From: Gyromitra esculenta
Lineage: Eukaryota > Ascomycota > Pezizomycetes > Pezizales > Discinaceae
Direction of reading: 5' to 3'
Assembly (NCBI GenBank): GCA_038503075.1
Contig: JBCAML010000021.1
Coordinates: 186,001-250,000, forward strand
DNA length: 64,000 nt
Position numbers and translations under genes: made by a program
Part shown: piece by piece, positions 12,327-26,410 of the stretch
Position numbering within the stretch: the first letter of the stretch is position 1
Layout: every line of letters begins with the position of its first letter
The notes under the pieces: generated by a model
The model's database searches: none
What the model was told of the DNA's origin: nothing
The model's input: only the letters and a program-made list of their open reading frames with translations

Positions 12327-15300
12327 AAAGGTTGCCAAATTTTGCTTTCCGATTTCCTAGACCAAAAGGCCACGCACGACTGAGAAAACCTGGAAGATGT
12401 TCTAGAACTACAAGTCGAGTAGCGGCAGAAACAAGCCCAGATCTTCGCTGTGATAAGGTGCGAGCACACTGCAAGTGCGGATGACCTGTGAGACGAAGTG
12501 AGATAGCTCCTTAAGGCCTCACTGGCGCCCAGGAGGTGTATCGGTAATAGCAGACATCGAAATAGTATTTTCGTATATACGGACTGTCGTGGCGCCCATT
12601 ATAGTAATGAGATATAATATACATCACATTTCACGGCAATTTGAGTCCAGAAACGAAAGTGACGACTTCTGACTGTAAGTTTCATTATTGAGGCACAGAC
12701 ACGGGGAGTACTCATTTGTGGATTTCAGGAGTATTTTTCCGTCAAGTGTTTCTCTTCTTTTGCCGTTTTCGAGATGTAACCCGGGTGTTTCTGGTCCGGG
12801 ACCAAAGAGAGACAAGAGAAGTGTCGGGGGTCATCGCACCGATTAATTGTGACACCTTCAAAAAAATTGGGGTCTAATTAGCAAAATGCTAGTCTTCTTA
12901 TACCAACCGTAATTAAATAATCAATGATTAATGCTACAAGCCTCTTGCCAGTTATGAAAATAGAGATTTTCATTTCTGCCTCCCAGTGATACTTGTATTG
13001 CTCCATCTCATGGTCTTGGAATCATAGACGTGCTTGATAATAGTACCCTTTCAAACCACCTGAAGATGAATGCAAGTGCAAGGTATTCGATACTCATATG
13101 CGAAACGCATCGGATTTCATCGTGAATTTCTCTGGATAGCTGTTCTATGCAAATGATCTCACAGGGGCAGTATCGAAAACGCTACAACAAACCTGCCACA
13201 GTGTTCTATCTTTAGATGCGTTTGAGAGAACTTGATCTTTCTCACTGAATTCGGTAGCACTCAGAAACAGTTTAAAAATCTTTTATCTCACGTTTTTGCC
13301 TTGATGACATGTTATAGTGGAAGAAGATCAACAGAGCCTTTATGATCTTGAATACGGAGAACCTTAAACGCAAAGGGTGTTTAAATGATTGTTCGTGATC
13401 ACTAAACCCCTTGATTCTTAGCTTCTAGTATGGGTCTAATGCATAAAACCCAATACCCCAGTTTAATGGACGTTCTGCAAGTGAACTCTAAAAGCCCCCA
13501 TCCCCGCTGCCATCGTTTCGATTAAACGTCAGCGGGAATTAAAAACTCTTGATTTTTCGACGATGCCTATCTCGCTACATCAAAAATCCCTATCCAATCC
13601 CGACATAGTGTACAGAGGTTCGGCCTAAACGGAAGCTTTGTCCCAAGATGTTGGGAAGCGTCGAATCAGGGGAGCGGAGGATAAACCAAGATTGCCTGTC
13701 TGCCACGCAAATTCAAAAATATGTCATGCGAGTGAAACGCCTTGAGCGAGAGGCACTTAGAGGGGAAAGGGGTATTTCATGGATTCAATTGCTGGGGGAT
13801 GTGCATTTACTGGGGGATGTGAGCACCAGGGGGAAATGAGGTTGCTAATCAGCGCAAGCGGAAGCCAAGTGATGCGGCAGATCGTGAAAGCTCATGAGCC
13901 AAGACTTAAGCACGGGGATGTATTTCACAAAATTTTTGGGGAAATATGTCCATATCTCAGTGTCCCAGATGGAGGCTGAGCTGCCTGTAGATTGAAGGGG
14001 TAATAGATATAGTACTTATGCGATTTGCATATGAATTTATGATGGCATGCACCTATTTCCAGAATGTTTATGGCTGGAATATACTACCTATTTCGTGTTC
14101 TATCGACCCTACGTTATATATATGTTTAAATAAATATTCTGGGTTGAACGAACTTAATTGATAAGACCTTCCAACTACCTTGTACTGTGCACGTATCTTA
14201 ATGGCTATAATACGGAATCAATTATTTAGATCTACAAGCGCCTCGAGCATGTAGAAGACGTACTCTACCAGGCGTGGGTGTGCGTGTACGTAAGCTATAG
14301 TGGCCCACTTAAAATTTGGCTATTACTGCTTATGGATGTGCTTGAAGTGTGCTAAGTAGCGAGGTTAAGAAATCGGCTGCTGCAGTCAGGAATTTCCTAG
14401 CAATATATTCATTGCTACTAATGTGCTCCCAAGCGCTCAGCTTTGCGAACTCGGCGTAACCGAGATTTCGGATGCAAGCCCCCCGGCTCGATTAGGCAGA
14501 GGTACATAAAGGCTAAGTTTTCAGGCCCATATAGCGAGCCATGGCCCTAAGTGTTCGGTTCCAGGAGATCTAGAGACTGTATCAAGGAAGGATATGTGGC
14601 GCCTTAATGAGGCAGATTACAAGCTTTCCGCTGCAGCTCCAGGTCCTCAGCGCGATCCTATCACAGTCACACACACGTAGTGATTGATTGATTGATAGGA
14701 AACCAGATTGTGCATGATAAGCTCTGGAGTACACTATATTCTAACATAGACGTATCTGGGCATCAGTGGGGTTGGTTACGTGTATACGTACTTTGATCGC
14801 ACTCGAACGTCCCATAACATGCCATGATACCTACATATCCATTATGGTCAGCTCACGAGAGGTATCTGCATCACACGTGATGTTTCATGTGCTGCCCAGT
14901 ATGCAAAGTCAGCGCAGTCGTATCTTGCCTCGAGCTCAGGGATCACGACTTTAGCCTTACGGCATCCTTCCAACCCGGGAGATAGAAGGAGGCTGGAGAG
15001 CGTAACGTCGAACCAACCTCATGGCTCACTATTTCTGGTTCAAGCTCCAAAAAAAAACCAGAACCTGGCTTGGCTATCACGGTTTTGCACCCTTCAGAGA
15101 GTAAATAAACAACATACGACTCCGCCACATCTGCCATGATTCCCTTGCAAATAGGAAACCCCTTGCAGTCTCTCAGGGCTTACAGTTTGGGGAGGGATCT
15201 TAAGTACTGTTACGGTGTTGGCGTGTCGGCGTTTTTATCTCTAGGTTCGAACTTCACGATGGGAATTTAACCATTAGTGCAAGAATTAGCTCATGACAAA

Positions 15301-16750
15301 TTTACCACCAACTTGGTAGGCTGACGCGATCACTTTGCAGGGCTGGGGAGCCATTCCCCGTATTTTATCAATAGCTTTGTGATTTGCTGCGGATAATGGC
15401 TTCGACCTTTAAGCTCTTCGCTTCCGGAAAATTGGAGTGTTAAGGACCTGATCAATGGGTCTTAAAGCCATCGTGGGTCGCCGCTATTAGCAGGTCCTAG
15501 ATGCTGGGGAGTATGGAATATAGCTATCGGTCATCCCCGGTCGCGAAGAGGTCAGCCCAGTGGGGTTCAGCCGTATACGATGGCCCCTGGCTAGTTGAAA
15601 TATGTTTCTCCTTTTTTCTTCCCAGGATCTAAGTTCTGGAGATGTTTCTTCCGGTGTTCCACAGACGAGGAAAACTTTCGCCGAGCCTATTCTACATACA
15701 TAGTGTGGCGGCGGCACAGCCGCAGGTATCGTGGCTGAAATTCTGGCAGAATCGATAAACATCCATCAGTTTTATCAGCAGACCTCTAACTCAAGAAAAT
15801 TGTTTCTTGGGGTTTGATAGTTATAGGCTTGCGGCCCGCCAGCCCGAAATTGGAGTCCTCTTCCCTTCACTCATATCCACGTTCTGCACGCGACATATTG
15901 AAAATGGCGCGATAAAAATACTTTACTAATGGGAGATCCTCATATTGGCCAATGCAGCATTAAAGGAGAGAAAGGTCTATAGTTGAGTGTGTCAGGGCTT
16001 CTAGGCTTCAATCAATCGGGAGTAATTGACGTCAGGGCTTTTTTGATAATCTTTGATAGTTCTTAATAGTCTCCGGTTGCCCCGCATTGCCCCTCACACA
16101 CGATGCTCATTAGGCTGGCTGCCGGGCCTACAACGCCGGTGATGGCCCTGAGCACTTTTGGCTTACTGTCCATCCTTGATGGAAAAAAAGAAGAAAGAAT
16201 CAGGAACCGTCTTCTATATTAGTTCAAGGACTATTTGTTGTACGCGGGGAATATCGGTCAAGTTACCTACCCACAAACGTATTACGCGTTTATCCCTCCA
16301 CCTTCAATACTGGCTTGGGCTTGGGTTTGGGCTACCGCGTTCCCCGAAACTGCTCGTGCTGCTAAGTCATGCACAGCACGAACTCTCTATACCGTGCTGG
16401 TCAGCAATACTGGTGGTAGAAATGGTTGAAACGGATCTAAGCCAGGGCAAATAGGCCAACTGCATCGCAACACAGCTACTCTACTAAGCTAATATGCTTG
16501 CTGGGCAAAAACCAACAAAGCCAAAAGCAGCACATGATATTTTTCCCCCACTCCAGTTTACCCAAGATAGCTTTATTTAGCATTTCTCAAGAAGAGCCAG
16601 AAGAGCCAGCCAACAGGCTAGATGTCCGCCGTCCCGCATTTCAGGGTGTGCTAGAATGGTGGCCTATAGCTGTGCCCTTTGTTGAAGCTTTGGCCGATAT
16701 CCTCCCGTTGCCGTTTGCTGGGAAATTATATTTCTGGAGTGTTGAAGTGG

Positions 16751-16757
16751 TATTTAA
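16751..16757 (+). promoter_or_regulatory. Possible TATA-like element of the beta-glucosidase gene
   Basis: TATTTAA lies about 135 bp before the start codon. It is followed by a CT-rich stretch (CTCCACCTCCGCTCTCTTTCCC region), an arrangement typical of fungal core promoters. The call rests on motif and spacing only. Confidence 0.35.
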
Positions 16758-16886
16758 GGGCTCCACCTCCGCTCTCTTTCCCTGGAATAGAGCTCGGAAG
16801 CCATTCTACTTACTTTATTTTCTATTACGACGACTAGAAAGCATCTGTAGAACACCTGAATCTCTTTTACTAACTCAATTGTAATT

Positions 16887-18621
<1,735 letters not shown>

Positions 18622-20611
18622 GAATAGAGCTGGACCCGGGTTGATGAAACAAACAAAAATTGTGACCCTGTATTCGCTTTCCTTTTTATAGATATATTTC
18701 TTTCTTTTCTTATTCCGTTATGGAAAAAAGGCGATGATAAAAATCACTGGAGGAAATCAAATTACAAAAAAGGAACTATAGCACGTTGTGCAGCAGTGAA
18801 GCGTTCGTTACTCTGGGAAGTGTGATGTCTCATGTTAGTAGTTGTGGACTTTATATGATTGGTCGTGAGGAAGGAGGGCTCCGTTGAACTGGTTGCCTGT
18901 GTCTCATCGTTTGGGGAAAGTGATAGGACGGGTACAAGGGGTTGGTAACTGCCGTATCAAAACAGTGAAGCAAGTAATCCAACTAACGCAGCCAATCGGG
19001 TGTCTGAACCGAAAAGCAGCGATGCTCTGGTGCTTGTGACCTCATCTACATTATTTAGTGATTACTCTCGTTAAGATTGAAAAAGAAACCAATATTTAAA
19101 GTTTATCCAGAAGCACTCGAGAACGAGAAGCAATATCCGCCAAGAGCTGTCAGTAAAAAGCAAAGCGATAGTTGTTACCAGAAGGGGTAAATGATGTTTT
19201 ACCCTGGGAAAACATGTCGTGGGACCGGCCACCTATCTGAGCTTTAGGGAAAAGAAAAAAAAGCAATAGTGTAGGAAAGGTACGGCAGGTTCACGGATAC
19301 CGCTTTGAAATAAAATATGTATCACATGGTACTACGGTATCAAAACCCCCTCCTCATCCCGGCTCCATCCATCGATCACCTCACAGCAATTAATAGTGGC
19401 TCTTAGGCCTGAAACAGCCACCACCACCACCGTCACCGAAACGAAACGAAAAAACGGAAACATCAAGGGGAGGGCATTTACCATCCGTCCGGGGGATTAC
19501 AAACATCCTCCATTATTCTGCCACGGCAAGGGATTAGACCATGTGACCCGGTTTCGGCATTGGGCCCTAACTAACGACATGTATACTACTCCCTACTACG
19601 TTTGATGCAGTCAATCATGAAAAATCACTGCGCGGCGTTGGCGGAGGACCGCACCGTGTTTCCTAGGACAGAGCTGCACACTGCAGGGGTTGGATGAGCC
19701 TTTTGAGCCTCAATTGTTGGTGTCTCGCTGGGCGTCGTGGGCTAGTTTCATTGCCAAGGTGAGGGGAAGATGGCGATTTGTGAAGACTGCTTCTGAATCG
19801 GGAGATAGCTTTAAAGCTTGTCACCCCAGAGCCTATATGTTCGCGTTCTATCAATGAATCTACTTTCACATGAAGTATTGATATAACTCTTTTGACATTA
19901 GGATTTTTGGTGGCTCCTTTTAGATTCATTCAACGGCAAAACCTCAACCCTCATAGCTATCCGCGGACTGAGTGCCGTGATCTAGGGCTTTAACCGGAGA
20001 CCGAATTCCATGCTATTTTGCATAGGCGTCGCTGCAGATGGAAAGGCTACCAGATTACCTACTTACTCTTCACCCGGTACGGGAGTTAGGGCAATTGCAA
20101 GCAGCCAGATGAATGTTTAAAGAGCCTAGAACTTATGCTCTAGAAGCTTCACCTTATTATCCGCTTTCCCCTCATCCGGGCACCAGGAAATTCGCCACCG
20201 CCTGCTGCTCTATAGGTATAGCTAACTGCTTTGCGCCGGAGAAAATAGAGAATAGCATGCACGCCGGACATTTCATCCAACCGGAGTCAGCCCAAGTAGT
20301 CAGTTTCTCCATATCCATCTAGACCAAGTCGCACAACTCCCGCAGATATACCCAGTCTTGCTATTGTTTGTGATTACGACAGCTTTTCACGGTGTGTTGT
20401 ACTTCTCCGAGGGCTAAAAGCTACTATAATAGCTAAACATTGGCAGCCCATCTTGGTGTATATCTCACCTATATCTCGCACCTGCTCCATGACGAATCTG
20501 TCTATCCAAGGACGAGATCAATTCACCATTGACCAGAACTCAAGTCTTAAGATTGAACTCCGTGTCGACTCCCTTCCCTCACAACTACATCCGCTTAACC
20601 CGGAACACACC
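18622..20611. other. Spacer between GH1 and GH2 genes, 2.0 kb
   Basis: No gene was seen. This holds the GH1 3' region and the GH2 promoter. It contains a related word (AAAAATCACT at about 18739-18748) and the exact 16-bp copy at 19614-19629. A GGCTAAA heptamer at 20412-20418 matches the XlnR/XYR1 core, but one such heptamer is expected by chance. Confidence 0.5.
19614..19629. repeat. 16-bp dispersed word, copy 2
   Basis: This is an exact copy of ATCATGAAAAATCACT in the spacer about 1 kb upstream of the beta-mannosidase start. The match to copy 3 extends one more base to the left (AATCATG). Confidence 0.8.
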
Positions 20612-23349
20612 ATGGTGAGCCCTCGCAGTGTCACCACCCTCAGCTCCGATTGGGAGTTTAAACAGGCCGACAAAGGTCACTTTCTCCCCGTCGCTCAATT
20701 CCCGACAAACGTTCACCTGGACTTGATCCACCATAAGCTGATTGAGGATCCGTTCTTTGACAAGAATGAACTCGCCTGTCAATGGGTTGGCGAGAAGGAC
20801 TGGATCTACCGTACCACCTTCCCCACTCCCACTGCGAAGACGGGTGAGAAGCAGGTTCTTGTGTTTGAGGGGCTGGATACATATGCGACTGTTACCCTCA
20901 ATGGCAAGGAGATATTGAGCACGGATAATATGTTTATTGAGTACCGTGTTAATGTCACGGACGCATTGAAAAAAGATGGGAAGAACGTGTTGGAGATTTT
21001 GTTTAAGAGTGCGTTTTTTGAAGGAAAGAAGGTGCAAGAAAAATATCCAGATCATCACTGGGGATGCTGGAATGGAGATCCGAGTAGGTTGGCGGTTAGG
21101 AAGGCGCAATATCATTATGTATAGATTCCTCTTCTCAATGTCATTTCGAGACTGACTTTCTATAGGGCTGGGATTGGGGTCCAACCCTATTGACTTGTGG
21201 TCCTTGGCGCCCCATCACGCTCGAGACGTATAGCACTCGGATATCCTCCCTCCGCATTACCACAACCGTTCCACCTTCCCTCACATCCGCTACTATCTCT
21301 GCCAATACATCACTCGAAGGAGTCTTTACTGCGTCTACCACTCTCCATTATACCCTTAAATCTTCGTCTGGGGCTGTGGTTAGCTCAGTATCTACTTCTT
21401 CAACCGGTGATAACACAATCTCCACACTCTCGTTGGATAAGCCCGAGCTATGGTATCCCCATGGCTATGGCGCACAACCATTATACACGTTCACTGCAAC
21501 ACTGAAAGATTCAGAGGGGAGAGAGATCGATAGCGTGAGCAAGACCATTGGAATCAGGAGTGCCAAAGTTGTAGAGAGAGAATTGAAGGATCAACCAGGA
21601 ACAAGTTTCTTTTTCGAGATAAATGGTGTACCCGTGTTTTGTGGCGGAAGTAATTGGATCCCTGCAGACAACTTTATTCCACGCATTGGAGACGATAAAT
21701 ATAGAGAGTGGCTGCAGCTGCTCAAAGACGGAAACCAGATCATGGCTCGGTTAGTATTTCTTCACCCTTTTAATCATGAAAAATCACTCGTTTAGCTAAT
21801 AAACGCAGTGTTTGGGCCGGTGGTATCTACGAGCAAGACGCATTCTACGATACCTGCGACGAGCTCGGTATTCTTGTCTGGCAAGACTTCGCCTTCGGCT
21901 GCGGAAACTACCCCGCTCACATCCCTGCCTTCCGCGACTCTATCACCGCTGAGGCAACCTACAACGTCCACCGTCTCCACACCCACGCCTCCATCGTCAT
22001 CTGGGCAGGAAATAACGAAGACTATCAATACGCCGAATCCATCGAGCCCGATCACCTCGGCTACGACCCTAAAAACAACGACCCAGACTCCTGGTTGAAG
22101 ACCGGATTCCCGGCACGATATATCTACGAGAAGATCCTACCAGACGTGGTAGCGGAGCACGGCGCTGGCGTAACGTACCATCCGGGCTCGCCATGGGGTG
22201 GCATCGACAGCAGAGATCAGACTGTTGGTGATATCCATCAATGGAACGTCTGGCATGGGAGCCAAGAGAAGTATCAGAACTTTGACACACTCGGCGGCCG
22301 GTTCGTCTCTGAGTTTGGGATGGAAGCGTTTCCAAACGTTAAGACGATAGACGCATATCTACCTGAAGGATCTTCGGAACGGTACCCGCAGAGCAGCACT
22401 ATCGACTTTCATAATAAGGCGGATGGCCACGAACGCCGGCTTGCATTGTACCTTGTGGAGAACTTCCGGTATACGTTTTCGCCGCTAGAACAGTATATTT
22501 ATGCTACCCAGCTAATGCAGTCTGAATGTTTGTCAACTGCGTATCGTCTGTGGCGACGCGATTGGAAGGGGCCAGGTCGCGAGTATACGGCTGGTGCACT
22601 GGTGTGGCAGATTAATGATTGTTGGCCGGTCACTTCGTGGGCTATTATGGATTACTATCTTCGCCCGAAACATGCGTATTTTACGATTAAGCGGGAGCTT
22701 GAGGAGTTTACGGTTGGGGTGAAACGTGTGCGTGTTGAGACGAAGAAGGATCCGTGGACTCGGGTTGATATTATCGTTGAGGAGAAAATCCAAGTTTGGG
22801 CTGGAAGTTTTTCATTGAAGGCTGTGGAAGGTATTAAGTTGGTGGTTAAGGCGTGGGATGTTGTTAGTGGAGAGAAGGTGTTTGATAAGGTTGTTAAAGA
22901 CTCTGTCACGCTGGAGGAGAATCGTAGTGTTGAGTTGGCGGAGATACGGTTACCAGGCTGGAACGGGAAGCCAGAAGGAGAGCGGGAGATTGTGGTTGGT
23001 GCTTACTTGGAGGATGCGGACGGGAAGGTATTGGCAAGAAGGATTAGCTTCGCAGAACCATTGAAGTATATTTACTCCCCTCTCCCTGGTATTGATTTTG
23101 GTACTGTTACTAATATTTATGTGTAATAGGTATGTCAGTCTACAAACACCAAAACAATTGAAGATTGAGGTCTCTGGAGACGTTATCAGTATCAGCGCGG
23201 AAGTACCTGTCAAGGGGCTCGCGCTGGAGACGGAGAAAGAGGGTGTGGCATTTGAAGATAATCTGGTCGATATTGTACCAGGAGAAGTTGTGAAGATTGT
23301 TGCAAAGGGTTTGGATGGTGGAAAAGTGGATGTGAGGTATTTGTTGTAA
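20612..23349 (+). CDS. GH2 beta-mannosidase, intracellular (mndB type)
   Basis: This releases mannose from the non-reducing ends of beta-1,4-manno-oligosaccharides. The product is 855 residues in four exons: 20612-21118, 21166-21749, 21809-23065 and 23130-23349. The ATG at 20612 is chosen because it sits in CACCATGG, and the N-terminus then matches the length of fungal clade B enzymes; an in-frame upstream ATG at 20453 exists. There is no signal peptide, so it is probably cytosolic. Family landmarks are the N-terminal jelly-roll domain, RKAQYHYGWDWGP, VWAGGIYEQDAFYD, the acid/base motif AGNNED with Glu434, and the nucleophile motif SEFGMEA with Glu532. Introns are only 47, 59 and 64 bp, and the second contains an exact copy of a 16-bp word dispersed in the window. 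An AATAAA-like signal follows at about 23406. Function is firm at family level. Confidence 0.95.
21773..21788. repeat. 16-bp dispersed word, copy 3, inside an intron
   Basis: This is an exact copy of ATCATGAAAAATCACT inside the 59-bp second intron of the beta-mannosidase gene (21750-21808). It occupies a quarter of the intron and lies just before the probable branch region GCTAATAA. Confidence 0.85.
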
Positions 23350-25609
23350 GCGATTAGAAAAATGGGGACCATAGTACATAGTACATCCAGTGGCTCGAAT
23401 CAAGAAAATAAATTCTCGTGCAACTGAATGGAATCAAGTAGTGATTTAGTTTGGGCATTGTGATACGTTTATATGTTTATGTTTGGGGGAAAAGCGAAGG
23501 TCTAGATATTTTTATCCCGCGTCAACCATCTCTCCTCTGTTTCCAAGATACGCTTAGGGGTTTCAATCATGAATTTCAGAGGGATGGCTTCCAACATCGC
23601 CAGCAGCCTTCCCAACCTACCGAAATTTAATTTGGGTGGGTTGTTTAGCGCTGGCAGTGATGTTTCGGAAGACCCCGAGAGCGGGAACACCAATTCACTC
23701 AAATTCGGTCATGGAGACTCCATCGGAAGCAGCGATCCAAACGGCCAGGGTGCTGTTACCAATTACGTGCTCTCCTCCTCCGGGTTCCGACAACAAGATA
23801 GGCAATTTTTCTAAAACTGCCGAGCATGCATTCGATAACACGGTGGTAGGGAATAATAGTGCTGTGGGCTTGCTCGAGGTCGGCGTGATGGAAATCGGCA
23901 GCCAGGTCGCAGGCATCGGTAACCTCGTCACAAACACCAGCAGCATGATCACAAACATTGCCTCGGCGGTCACAAATATCACGACACCCTCCCCCCCCCC
24001 AACCCAGGCCTCAAGGTATCTTTCGAGAACGCAATTATTTGTCTTTTAGAGTGTATTCATTCCAGTGTGCATGGGCTAACAATGGTTTTACGAAGCGCGG
24101 ACTGCTCGAGATTTCCTGAGTCACTGTTATTATTTTCACAGCCGTCGTTTTCCAAATAAGCTAAATCTGGGACGCAGAGGGGGGGGCAGAAACATTCATC
24201 CAAGACCTTGATAAAGAGGAGATCTAAAATGTTCTTTACTGTACCTCAGGTAATCACCATATGAGCGACTTGGGGGCATATTCTCTGCTGACAAATGATT
24301 AAGAAACCCTTGACGAACGACTGAAGCTCTACAAAGATAGAAAGAGAGACTTGGGGCGTTGGGTATGTGGTCTTTTTTCTTTCTCTCTCCCTTTAACCAG
24401 TGAAGCGTTTGCCTGACAAATCACAGTTGTCCAAAACACTAGTGGCACCCATCGACATGCTTAGGAGGTCTAAACGGGAAATGAAAAGCAAGCCATCTTA
24501 AGATGCAGTACTGTTTCTATCTATTATGGTTTCCTATCTGCTACTATGCCATTTTCTTATTGCAGTTTCGTACGTCTTTGTTGAGGGGGGTTCGTCAAGG
24601 AAACCTCTCAAGAAGGAAATACTGAGATAGAGCCCGGAACAATACTGGAGGCCAACAAACTGGCCGGGTCCGAATGCCCTTGATCTATCATCAACCCGCA
24701 GTTTGAGTTTAACAAATCATCCTCAAAGATCTACTTTGCCTGCCTATGGGAGCGAGGGGATCGGGGGTCTCAAGCCCTCCTCCTCGCCTCCCAGTTTGCA
24801 ACTACATATCCCTTCCTACCTGTTCCTGTGTGGCATGTATGTATGAACTTCAATGCTATTTGCCAAGCCGTTATTACTTATTAGTTTACGCGCTAACCAT
24901 AAATGGTAACGAAACCGACGCTCTACTCTGCTACGGGTACAGGGGAAAAGCGATTCCAAGTGTAAGACCCAACGGTCTCTTCTATCTAGAGTACATGCAA
25001 ATCAATATCTTGATACACTGTCACTAGGAATCACTTACCTTGGCACCCGTAGCACAGGCTACCGACTTCTGGGCAATACTAGAAATATAAATATTCTGAG
25101 CAGCAAAGGTCTTGTGCGGTCACGTGGTTTGCCCGCCAAATAACTGTTGTTAGATCACATGACATAGCACATATACCATCTAGACTTATATCTCAATAGG
25201 TAATACGTGTCTGTATCACAGAAGGGCTGCTGTTACCGTACCGTATTTACTTGCAGAATCTAGCCCAGCTCTGTCTCAGCAGATTAGCCACCCAGGAGCG
25301 CTGTGCTATGTGGCTGACGCCTGTGGATGGCGGAATCCTGTTAACTTGACCACATTTAGTACTCTATCGGGTTTTGCTTGAGGCAAAGCTGCACTGGATG
25401 TCGTGGATACGTCCGGTGTTACGGGGTTTTGATATAAAAACAGTTATATATATAAAAAGTGGAATTGCAATTCCTGTTCAGAATGAAAGTTGAAATTAAT
25501 AAATACAACTTTGACGAAAAACCTAAGCCACCAAAAGAAGTGAAGAAAACCCCCCTCCCCCCAAATCCATCTCAAACCAAACATTCAACCCTCTCCCCTA
25601 CAAACCACT
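23350..25609. other. Spacer with one doubtful reading frame
   Basis: Apart from the doubtful locus at 23569-24049, no coding sequence was seen. A 14-bp stretch, CGGTCACGTGGTTT at 25117-25130, exactly matches part of the right arm of the fold-back element at 29.4 kb. A C-rich run lies at about 23987-24002. Confidence 0.45.
23569..24049 (+). pseudogene. Possible frameshifted small gene of unknown function
   Basis: Two overlapping plus-strand frames both look protein-like. The first (23569-23814) begins MNFRGMASNIASSLPNLP and is Gly, Ser and Asn rich. The second, one base out of phase, continues with an Ala, Asn and Thr-rich stretch (about 23780-24000, including GNLVTNTSSMITNIASAVTN). A single-base shift near 23770-23800 would join them into about 150 residues. 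I could not find an intron with acceptable splice sites and the right length. It is therefore a decayed gene, a sequencing error, or two chance frames. No domain is recognised. It lies 220 bp downstream of the beta-mannosidase on the same strand. Confidence 0.3.
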
Positions 25610-26410
25610 CTAGATAGGTACATCAAAAATCGCATTCGGATCCGCCAACTCCCTCCCTTCCTCCATAATATTAGGAAGAATCTTCTCATAGAGCTTTTCC
25701 CAGATCTTCGGCATAAAGTCCCACTCGGCGCCCGAGAACTCCATCGTCATGGTAGTCTCAGTCATCTTCTTTTTCTTCACCGCGACCTCCCTGGTCTTCG
25801 CGTCCGTCTCGAATCTGATCATGCGGAGCTTGGGGTCTATAGTTCTCGCCACGTGGTCATACACATAGACAGTCGCGAGGATAGAGTACTGCGTGGTGCT
25901 CGCATCACCTTTGGTCTGCCCCATGTTCCTGACGATGGCCTGGACGATGCCCTCGAGGGCTTCGACGGCCGACTTGGGCACTGGGAAGCCCTTGAGCGCG
26001 AGGACGAGGATGTCCTTGTGCAGATCCGGCGACCTGATCGTGAGCGCCTGGCGGTTGGTGAAGTTGGCCGTGCCGGCAAGACACACGGTCTGCTGGCGCA
26101 GAACGACCTCCATAACTTTCGCCCGGTAGCTACCGAGCGCATTGGCGTCTTCGCCGCTACTACCGTCTTTCTTGCGGAAGGCGTTATCGCTGCGCTTGCG
26201 CGCTACGATTGCTTCCGTCCGCCCCGTCACCCATGCGCGAAACTCTTTCATGGTGTCTTTTAGTTTGCACAGTTCCGCCATCTTGGACTCAGGTATCCCT
26301 GGTGTGAAGTCGACGTAGAAGAGCGTGTTTAGGCTCCCTAGTGACTCATCGCTGCCTCGGGCTGGAACTGCAGACCCTGTGAACGACTCATCGATGGGTT
26401 CCCTGACCAT
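25610..26410 (-). CDS. Hypothetical protein, paralogue of the gene at 27870
   Basis: An intronless frame of 266 residues starts with MVREPIDESFTGSAVPARGS and ends at the stop at 25610. No signal peptide, membrane segment or known domain is visible. It aligns by eye with the divergent gene at 27870-28700 over most of its length: a helical segment followed by YRAKVMEVVL (paralogue YHAKVMSAVF), then RSPDLHKDILVLALKGFPVP (paralogue RSDFSPEVLVRYLSTMKPPP), then a YSILATVYVYD block (paralogue FSTAAIFYKFD) and a C-terminal FMPKIWEKLYEKILPNI helix (paralogue FSNKIFEQLKPTIEKYL). Alternating hydrophobic residues in the second half suggest beta strands. The codon-level GC content is higher than in the surrounding spacers, supporting real coding. 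Function is unknown. Confidence 0.75.
   Translation of the reverse strand: MVREPIDESFTGSAVPARGSDESLGSLNTLFYVDFTPGIPESKMAELCKLKDTMKEFRAWVTGRTEAIVARKRSDNAFRKKDGSSGEDANALGSYRAKVMEVVLRQQTVCLAGTANFTNRQALTIRSPDLHKDILVLALKGFPVPKSAVEALEGIVQAIVRNMGQTKGDASTTQYSILATVYVYDHVARTIDPKLRMIRFETDAKTREVAVKKKKMTETTMTMEFSGAEWDFMPKIWEKLYEKILPNIMEEGRELADPNAIFDVPI

Larger units (their letters stand above)
10035..16886. other. Gene-free spacer, 6.9 kb
   Basis: No gene can be supported. The longest reading frames (11550-12053 plus and 11366-11785 minus) overlap on opposite strands, and neither has a recognisable domain. The spacer holds one exact copy of the 16-bp word ATCATGAAAAATCACT at 12311-12326. A short repeated phrase, CTGGGGGATGTG, occurs twice at about 13791-13820. 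The last 150 bp are the beta-glucosidase promoter. Confidence 0.5.

Noticed and set aside
16498..16884. 128-residue frame ending just before the beta-glucosidase start
   Set aside because: It overlaps the likely TATA box and leader of the GH1 gene and has no recognisable features.
20412..20418. GGCTAAA heptamers here and at 41625-41631 as XlnR/XYR1 sites for the GH2 and XDH genes
   Set aside because: Each is a lone 7-mer; several are expected by chance in a window this size on two strands.
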